Source of the DNA: Opitutaceae bacterium
GTDB lineage: Bacteria; Verrucomicrobiota; Verrucomicrobiia; Opitutales; Opitutaceae
Reading direction: 5' to 3'
Length of the DNA stretch: 10,616 nt
Assembly (NCBI GenBank): GCA_020847775.1
Contig: JADLBI010000243.1
Location: 1-10,616, forward strand
A model generated the notes under the pieces. The model did no database searches and was not told the origin of the DNA. It saw nothing but the letters and a program-made list of their open reading frames with translations. The position numbers and the translations under genes are program-made. Positions 6,016 to 10,616 of the stretch are shown piece after piece (within the stretch, counting starts at the first letter, position 1; each line of letters starts with the position of its first letter).

Positions 6016-7644
6016 TCAGAACTTCGAACCGTCGGCCTTGGTGCCGCAGAGCGCGACTTCGAGGCCGAGTTCCGCGGCGAGCGCGGCCTTGGCATACATC
6101 GCGAGATCGGCGTCCTGCGCGGATTTCGCGTAGGCGACGTGGATGTGATTAGCCTTGTGACGGGCCATCATTTGGTCGCGCGAGACGCCGTAGGTGACCG
6201 CGTGCATGATCGGCCACTGCTTGGTGGTTTCCTTCCAGCGGCGCTCGGTTTCTTCGCGCGGCAGCGTGATGACTTTGGCGCGGCCGAGGTCCATCTTGAG
6301 TTTGCCGTTTTCCAAAAACACGCGGCTCCACACGATCTCGCCGGGCTTGGCGATGCCGCGCACGGTGCCGCCGCCGAGGCGGAAATACATGTTGGGCTGG
6401 CGCATCGAATCAGTGCCTTTGTATCCGCCGATATGATGCGCCGGCGGGGCGCTGCCGGAGATGAGGAACACCCAGACGTATTCATCTGTCGTGCCGGTCG
6501 GGTCGGTGTCGCCCCAGCGCAGGTCGTGCAGGGTGTTTTCGACGGGCTGTTTGAGGGCGGTGTGGATGCGCTGGGTGAAGAGGCCGTCGAGGCCGGCGCA
6601 CTCGTCCACCTCGTTGAAGTGCGTGAGCGGCTCGCCGGCGCGGATGACCTTGCCCTGCGCGTTTTTGACCGGGGGGCGGTCGGAATTGTTGAGGATGCCT
6701 TCGACGAGATCGGAGGCGGGCAACAAGTCCTTGAGACCTTGCTGATATTGGATGCCGATCGTTTCGCAGCCGAACTCGTCGGCGATGCGCAGGGCGGCGA
6801 CGTAGGTTTTACACTGCCAGAGCACTTGATCCTCGGTGAGATCGCTTTCCGGATTCGGGCCGTAGTGGAACGTCATGCCCTTGGCCTTGAGCCAGTCGTA
6901 AACCGCGCGGCCTTCCGCGTCGCTGACTTGGGTCGCGCCGTAGTAGAGGGCGGATTGCGAGAGGCGCTCTTTGTAAACGCCGGTCGAGAAAAGCAGCTCG
7001 TCGGGGATGATGGCGTTATACATGCCCATGCAGCCCTCGTCGAACACGCCCATGATGGATTTGCGGCGGCGCAGATCGTCGGCCACTTGCTGCGCGATGG
7101 CCTTGGCCTTCGCGGGCACGGTGCAACGGTCGAGCGGCTTGACGTGGGTGACGGCGTGTTTGACCGCGCCGGACTTGAGCCATTTTTCGAGATTGTTCAG
7201 GAAGAACTCGTCGGTGAAATCCTTGCTCCACAGCGTGGAATATTTCACGCCGGCCTTGGTGAGCGAGCCGTTGAGATTGAGCATGCCGACGAGCCCGGGC
7301 GCGCTGCCGGACCAATTCGCCACGGTGAGAATCGGCGCCTGGTGCGAAATGAGCCCGTGCAAAATGTGGTGCGAATATTGCCAGACAGCCTCGGCCACGA
7401 TGATCGGCGTCCGCGGATCGATCTTGGCGAAGACGGCCATGCCCTCCTTTTGCGAACCGATGAAGCCGTGCTTCAACTTCGGTTTGTAAGGATGCGCGCG
7501 CACGAGCTTGTAGCCGAGCTTGGCGACGGCGGCGGTGAGGAGCTTTTCCATCGCGGCCTGGAATTGCCACGTGAACTCGTTGGCGGATTGACGCAGGTCG
7601 CCGTTGGCGATCAGCAGGATGGTCTTGGCGGAGTTTTTCTTCAT
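6016..7644 (-). CDS. FucI/AraA-superfamily sugar isomerase (fucose isomerase-like)
   Basis: 542 aa from the ATG at 7644. The protein resembles L-fucose isomerase-type enzymes (E. coli FucI about 590 aa), which interconvert aldoses and ketoses in the cytoplasm with a divalent metal. Similar segments include an N-terminal Rossmann-like half with NWSGSAPGLVGMLNLNGSL (110-128), a central domain with MGVFDEGCMGMYNAI (198-212) and CETIGIQYQQGLKDLLP (293-309), and a C-terminal HKANHIHVAYA (496-506) whose His residues are candidate active-site ligands. I cannot assign the exact metal triad. The start at 7704 would add 20 residues (MFLLSTPPRF...) that read like untranslated leader and would overlap the AraC promoter region; MKKNSAKTILLIANG is a more natural N-terminus. 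It is divergent from an AraC regulator, the likely controller, and ends at a strong terminator, so it is transcribed alone. Substrate unknown; fucose, arabinose or another deoxy sugar are options. Confidence 0.75.
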   Translation of the reverse strand: MKKNSAKTILLIANGDLRQSANEFTWQFQAAMEKLLTAAVAKLGYKLVRAHPYKPKLKHGFIGSQKEGMAVFAKIDPRTPIIVAEAVWQYSHHILHGLISHQAPILTVANWSGSAPGLVGMLNLNGSLTKAGVKYSTLWSKDFTDEFFLNNLEKWLKSGAVKHAVTHVKPLDRCTVPAKAKAIAQQVADDLRRRKSIMGVFDEGCMGMYNAIIPDELLFSTGVYKERLSQSALYYGATQVSDAEGRAVYDWLKAKGMTFHYGPNPESDLTEDQVLWQCKTYVAALRIADEFGCETIGIQYQQGLKDLLPASDLVEGILNNSDRPPVKNAQGKVIRAGEPLTHFNEVDECAGLDGLFTQRIHTALKQPVENTLHDLRWGDTDPTGTTDEYVWVFLISGSAPPAHHIGGYKGTDSMRQPNMYFRLGGGTVRGIAKPGEIVWSRVFLENGKLKMDLGRAKVITLPREETERRWKETTKQWPIMHAVTYGVSRDQMMARHKANHIHVAYAKSAQDADLAMYAKAALAAELGLEVALCGTKADGSKF

Positions 7645-7730
7645 GGGGAAATGGAAAATATCGGCTAGGGTTTGGAAACGGGGTGGGGTTGAGAGAAGAA
7701 ACATTATGCACTGGCAAGCGCGCCGCCGGA
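7645..7730. promoter_or_regulatory. Divergent promoter region between the isomerase and AraC genes
   Basis: An 86-bp gap between divergent starts (7644 minus, 7731 plus) must hold both promoters and probably AraC binding sites. Three GGAAA pentamers (7647-7651, 7653-7657, 7674-7678) are same-strand repeats on the isomerase side, the layout AraC proteins often bind. CATTAT (7702-7707) and a GATATT on the minus strand are -10-like, but no -35 at proper spacing convinces me. The exact gap depends on the chosen starts. Confidence 0.4.
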
Positions 7731-8633
7731 ATGGATAGTTTGCGAAAAGGCATGGATAAAATCGGCATCAACCGGCGCCGCCCGCTCCTCTCGCAACAAG
7801 TCACGGGCACGCGGTATTTTTTCCTCAATCTCGCGCCGTCGCGCAGGGCGGTGCTGACGCCGGCGTTGGGTGGACGCGAGCACTGCAATCCCGATTACGC
7901 GGTGGATCGCGAGGCCTATGCTTATGCCGGTCTCGAATACGTGGCCGAAGGCGAAGGCTGGGTGGAGCTGGACGGGCAACGGCACACATTGCGGCCCGGC
8001 GTGGTGTTTGCCTACGGCGCGAAAACGCACTGTGTCATTCGCACGGATCCGGCGCGGCCGATGGTGAAGTATTTTGTGTGCGTCGCCGGCAAGGGCGCGG
8101 AGGCGCGGCTCGCGCGGGCCGGTCTCGCGGCGGGGCAGGTGCGGTCCTTGGCGACTCATGCGGAGATGCGCGGCATGTTTGAGGAACTGATTCACGAGGG
8201 TCAGCGTCCCGGGCGACTCGCGCGCGAGGTGTGCGCCGTGCGCTTGGAGCTGCTGCTGCTTAAAGTCGAAGAGCACATCGCCCTCGGTCCGCGCGCGAAC
8301 GATCCGGCGCGTGAACGCTATCTAACCTGCAAGGCGTTGATCGACGAACGCGCCGAGCGCATGGCGACGCTGGAGGAAATCGCCGCCGCCGCCGGACTCG
8401 AGGTGTCGAGCGTGTGCCGATTGTTCCGGCGCTTTCACGATTGCAGCCCGTATCGTTATCTCTTGCAGCGCAAGATGACACTGGCGGCCGAAAACCTCGT
8501 CGAAAACGGCGGCTTGGTGAAGGAAGCCGCGCAGAAAGTCGGCTTCAGCGACCCGTTCCATTTTTCGCGCTGCTTCAAATCCGTCCACGGCGTCGCCCCG
8601 CGCGATTTGTTGCGCTATCGCCGGGCGGATTGA
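7731..8633 (+). CDS. AraC-family transcriptional regulator
   Basis: 300 aa with the normal two-part layout. The N-terminal cupin-like sensor domain (about 45-120) contains HCNPDY, YVAEGEGWVELDGQRHTLRPGVVF (70-93) and a His100 in AKTHCV. The C-terminal DNA-binding domain (about 200-297) has two helix-turn-helix units: ATLEEIAAAAGLEVSSVCRLFRR (212-234) and VKEAAQKVGFSDPFHFSRCFKSVHGVAPRDLLRYRR (263-298), the second matching the AraC signature closely. Proteins of this type bind a sugar or related ligand and activate nearby genes; the divergent isomerase is the obvious target (inference). ATG 7731 was chosen because the upstream GTG at 7683 overlaps the opposite leader. ATG at 7752 is also possible and would still keep the whole sensor. 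None has a good Shine-Dalgarno sequence. Confidence 0.92.
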   Translation: MDSLRKGMDKIGINRRRPLLSQQVTGTRYFFLNLAPSRRAVLTPALGGREHCNPDYAVDREAYAYAGLEYVAEGEGWVELDGQRHTLRPGVVFAYGAKTHCVIRTDPARPMVKYFVCVAGKGAEARLARAGLAAGQVRSLATHAEMRGMFEELIHEGQRPGRLAREVCAVRLELLLLKVEEHIALGPRANDPARERYLTCKALIDERAERMATLEEIAAAAGLEVSSVCRLFRRFHDCSPYRYLLQRKMTLAAENLVENGGLVKEAAQKVGFSDPFHFSRCFKSVHGVAPRDLLRYRRAD

Positions 8634-8659
8634 GTTAGTAGTTTAATAAACTACAAACA
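8633..8659. promoter_or_regulatory. Palindromic operator, copy 1
   Basis: A 27-base odd palindrome centred on 8646 with a perfect 17-base core, GTAGTTTAATAAACTAC (8638-8654). Of 13 base pairs, 11 match. It overlaps the last base of the AraC stop codon and matches copy 2 at 23 of 27 positions. Arms of the AGTTTGT/ACAAACT type with an AT-rich centre recall ROK-family (XylR-like) operators; that link is inference. It lies 146 bases upstream of the SDR start. Confidence 0.7.
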
Positions 8660-8673
8660 TCCCACCACCGCCG

Positions 8674-8694
8674 CGGCCTGTTCTGCCTAGGCCG
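8674..8694. other. Small hairpin between the two operators
   Basis: CGGCCT (8674-8679) pairs with AGGCCG (8689-8694) across a 9-base loop, about midway between the two palindromic operators. There is no U-tract on either strand, so it is at best a weak end signal for the AraC transcript. Confidence 0.3.
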
Positions 8695-8700
8695 GAAATC

Positions 8701-8727
8701 AGTTTGTGGTTTAATAGACTACAAACT
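8701..8727. promoter_or_regulatory. Palindromic operator, copy 2
   Basis: A 27-base odd palindrome centred on 8714, arms AGTTTGT (8701-8707) and ACAAACT (8721-8727), 11 of 13 pairs matching. It is 68 bp centre to centre from copy 1. The two imperfect copies each lack different pairs, and merging them gives a perfect 27-bp palindrome, as expected of real binding sites. It lies 77 bases upstream of the SDR start and probably near its promoter, though I see no convincing -35/-10 pair. Confidence 0.75.
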
Positions 8728-8804
8728 GGTTTGGCCCGAGGAAGTTTCGTGGGACCGCAAATTGTTTTGCCGGGAGCGGGGCGGGGGCTTTGGCTGGCCG
8801 GTCT

Positions 8805-9587
8805 ATGGCACAGCAATCAGCTTTGGTGACCGGCGCTTCACGCGGCATTGGCCGTGGCATCGCCCTTGAACTTGCCCGCGCGGGCTGCCGCGTGGCGATC
8901 AATTACGCGGGCAACGCCGAGGCGGCGGCCGAGGCGCTCAAGCTCGTGCAAGACGCAGGCGGCGATGGTTTCATCGTGCAAGGCGATGTGGCGGTGGCCG
9001 CGGATCGCGAGCGCCTCGTGAGCGAAACGGTCGCGAAGTTTGGCCGCATCGACCTCTTGGTGAACAACGCCGGCGTGGCCCCGAAGGTGCGCGCGGACTT
9101 GCTGGACGCGGGCGAGGAGAGCTTTGACCGGTTGTATAACATCAACCTCAAGGGCCCGTTCTTTCTCTCGCAGCTCGTGGCCAAGCAGATGCTCAAGCAG
9201 GGGCAGGACGCCGAAGGTTTCCGCGGCCGCATCGTCAACATCACGTCGATCTCGGTTTACACGGCGTCGATTAATCGCGGCGACTACTGCATGGTGAAGG
9301 CGGGTCTCGCGATGATGACCAAGCTGTTTGCCGACCGCCTCGCGAACGACGGCATCAACGTTTACGAAATTCGTCCCGGCGTGATCGCGACCGATATGAC
9401 CGGCGGCGTGAAGGAAAAATACGACAAGCTCATCCTCCACGACGAGCGCGGCATCACGCCGATTCGTCGCTGGGGCACGCCACAGGACATCGGTCGCGCG
9501 GTCCGCGCGATCGCGGAAGATCGTTTCCCGTTCTCGACCGGCGCGTGTTTCGACGTCGATGGCGGTTTCCACCTGCACCGTTTGTAA
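8805..9587 (+). CDS. SDR-family NAD(P)-dependent oxidoreductase (3-ketoacyl-ACP reductase-like)
   Basis: 260 aa, classical SDR length, cytoplasmic. The cofactor site is TGASRGIG (9-16), followed by the DV pair at 61-62 and NNAG (87-90). The catalytic tetrad is complete: Asn113 (INLKG), Ser148 (TSIS), Tyr161 and Lys165 (YCMVK). The C-terminal part has IRPGVIATDMT (189-199) and the closing DVDGGFHL. This matches a subgroup usually labelled 3-ketoacyl-ACP reductase, but sugar or sugar-acid reduction is just as plausible given the neighbours and the apparent repressor sites upstream. ATG 8805 is preferred over TTG 8790, because it begins right before the first beta strand. No Shine-Dalgarno sequence is present. 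It is monocistronic by layout: operators lie upstream and a long hairpin follows 11 bases after the stop. Confidence 0.92.
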   Translation: MAQQSALVTGASRGIGRGIALELARAGCRVAINYAGNAEAAAEALKLVQDAGGDGFIVQGDVAVAADRERLVSETVAKFGRIDLLVNNAGVAPKVRADLLDAGEESFDRLYNINLKGPFFLSQLVAKQMLKQGQDAEGFRGRIVNITSISVYTASINRGDYCMVKAGLAMMTKLFADRLANDGINVYEIRPGVIATDMTGGVKEKYDKLILHDERGITPIRRWGTPQDIGRAVRAIAEDRFPFSTGACFDVDGGFHLHRL

Positions 9588-9598
9588 ACGCGATTTGA

Positions 9599-9667
9599 GG
9601 TAGGGCCCGACCTCCGGGCGGGCCGTCAGGGTCGCATGCCCGGCCCGCTCGGAGATCGGGCTCTACC
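9599..9667. repeat. Long imperfect hairpin repeat between the SDR gene and rlmM
   Basis: Arms of 26 bases (9599-9624 and 9642-9667) pair at 23 positions around a 17-base loop. The ends are GGTAGGGCCCGA and TCGGGCTCTACC. The outer GGTAGGG...CTACC termini resemble the element at 7-74. There is no U-tract, so it is not a classical terminator, but it could stop or stabilise the SDR transcript. It ends 20 bases before rlmM, leaving little room for an rlmM promoter outside the element. Confidence 0.75.
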
Positions 9668-9687
9668 GACCAAGACCTCGAATTTCG

Positions 9688-10616
9688 ATGCTCAATCTCA
9701 TCACCTGCCAGGCTGGTTTTGAGGACTTGCTGACCAAGGAATTGGCGGATGGTGGCGCGCGCGTGATTAACCGCGGGCCGGGTTGGGCGTTGGCGGAGCG
9801 GGCGTCGGACGAACTGGCGTTCGCGCATCTGGTTCTGCCCGACGCGGTGGAAGTGCGCGGCGATTCGGTCAACGCGCTCGCGCAGCGGATTGCGGATGTT
9901 TTTCTCAACAGCCTGAAAGGCGAACGCATCGAGGCGGCGTGGGCGTGCGTGTTTGACGGGCCGGCGGAACTCGTCGGTCTCGGCCGGCGCATTGGCGCGG
10001 TGGAGAAAGCGTTTGGCGAGTTGTTGAAGAAACGGCTCTCGCGCGTGGCCAAGCTCGCGACGACGGAGTTGCCGCGCGGGGTGGGCGAAGCGCGCGGGCT
10101 GTTGGTTTGGTTTACCGATTTCGGCGTGGCGCAGGTGGCGCGCACGATTCGCACCAATGGCCCGCGACGCATGGCGGATGATTCGCTCGCGCCATCGCGC
10201 AGCTATTTGAAAGTCGAGGAGGCTTACGTCGTGCTGGGCGCGGAACCGACGGCCGGAGAAACGGTGGTTGATCTCGGCGCGGCCCCGGGTGGTTGGAGTT
10301 ACAGTGCGGCCAAGCGCGGCGCGCGGGTCATCGCGATTGACAACGGTCCGCTCAAGGGCGGCGCGCTCAACCACCCGTTGATTGAGCATCGGCGCGAGGA
10401 TGCGTTTCGCTTTATACCAAACGAAGCCTGCGATTGGTTGTTTTGCGACATGGTCGAGGAGCCGCATCATGTGCTGCGGCACATCGTCGAGCCGTGGCTG
10501 TCTCGCGGCTGGTGCCGGAAATTTGTGGTGAATCTGAAATTTGGCCGCGTGGATCCGATCGCGTTGCTGCGCGAGCTGCGCGCGCCGGGCTCGGTGTTGG
10601 TGCGAGTGGCTCCGGA
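9688..10616 (+). CDS. rlmM: 23S rRNA 2'-O-ribose methyltransferase RlmM (3' end outside window)
   Basis: The first 309 residues are present with no stop; E. coli RlmM has 366, so roughly 40-60 are missing. RlmM methylates the 2'-OH of C2498 of 23S rRNA using S-adenosylmethionine. The N-terminal THUMP-type part begins MLNLITCQAGFEDLL and runs to about 165. The Rossmann domain has SRSYLKVEEAY with Lys175, the SAM loop DLGAAPGGWSY (195-205), CDMVEEP with Asp254, and NLKFG with Lys284. These are three of the K-D-K-E catalytic residues; the final Glu lies beyond the window. The IDNGPL (217-222) and WLSRGWCRKFVVNLK (270-284) stretches also match E. coli. The ATG at 9688 fits the family start, but no Shine-Dalgarno sequence is seen. 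Housekeeping gene, not linked in function to the sugar genes. Confidence 0.93.
   Translation, partial: MLNLITCQAGFEDLLTKELADGGARVINRGPGWALAERASDELAFAHLVLPDAVEVRGDSVNALAQRIADVFLNSLKGERIEAAWACVFDGPAELVGLGRRIGAVEKAFGELLKKRLSRVAKLATTELPRGVGEARGLLVWFTDFGVAQVARTIRTNGPRRMADDSLAPSRSYLKVEEAYVVLGAEPTAGETVVDLGAAPGGWSYSAAKRGARVIAIDNGPLKGGALNHPLIEHRREDAFRFIPNEACDWLFCDMVEEPHHVLRHIVEPWLSRGWCRKFVVNLKFGRVDPIALLRELRAPGSVLVRVAP

Noticed and set aside
3542..6133. Open frame of 863 codons on the plus strand
   Set aside because: It runs antisense through glycerate kinase, DUF1653, GH32 and the terminator, all with clear family motifs. The translation is Gly/Ala/Arg-rich with no recognisable domain, as expected of an antisense frame in GC-rich DNA.
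5992..7668. Open frame of 558 codons on the plus strand
   Set aside because: Antisense to the isomerase over its whole length; no motif, low-complexity composition.
9454..10482. Open frame of 342 codons on the minus strand
   Set aside because: Antisense to rlmM and the SDR 3' end. The plus-strand frame encodes a clear RlmM, which lacks a stop only because the window ends.

Overview
The window (10.6 kb, high GC) reads as a carbohydrate-metabolism stretch of a bacterial chromosome, not phage, plasmid or defence DNA. GC-rich codons, a GH171 lipoprotein, the sugar genes, interspersed palindromic repeats and an almost complete lack of Shine-Dalgarno sequences suggest a Verrucomicrobiota member, perhaps Opitutaceae-like. 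That taxonomic call is an inference; the window has no rRNA or marker that proves it.

Layout. Positions 1-175 hold a clover-leaf-like palindromic repeat. A D-isomer-specific 2-hydroxyacid dehydrogenase (176-1180, minus) follows. A 484-bp gene-free gap (1181-1664) holds a possible operator pair near that gene and a cluster of degraded interspersed repeats. Next comes a minus-strand cluster, in transcription order: GH32 beta-fructosidase (5929-4571), a DUF1653 protein (4567-4331), glycerate kinase (4324-3140) and, after 86 bp, a NamZ-like GH171 lipoprotein (3053-1665). The first three are separated by only 3 and 6 bases and are almost certainly one operon. A strong intrinsic terminator (5961-5993) separates this operon from a FucI/AraA-superfamily sugar isomerase (7644-6016, minus). 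That gene diverges from an AraC-family regulator (7731-8633, plus). Two near-identical 27-bp palindromes then precede an SDR oxidoreductase (8805-9587, plus). A long hairpin repeat (9599-9667) comes next, followed by rlmM (from 9688, plus, cut by the window end).

How it may work together (inference). The AraC regulator probably senses a sugar and controls the divergent isomerase. GH32 releases fructose from sucrose or fructo-oligosaccharides in the cytoplasm. Glycerate kinase, and perhaps the 2-hydroxyacid dehydrogenase if it acts on hydroxypyruvate or glyoxylate, feed three-carbon acids into glycolysis. NamZ would trim peptidoglycan from the cell envelope. The SDR is probably controlled by an unlinked repressor binding the paired palindromes. 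rlmM is housekeeping and unrelated.

I found no clearly new system. The best leads are the paired operators, the palindromic repeats, the unusual isomerase and the terminator packed against the GH32 start.
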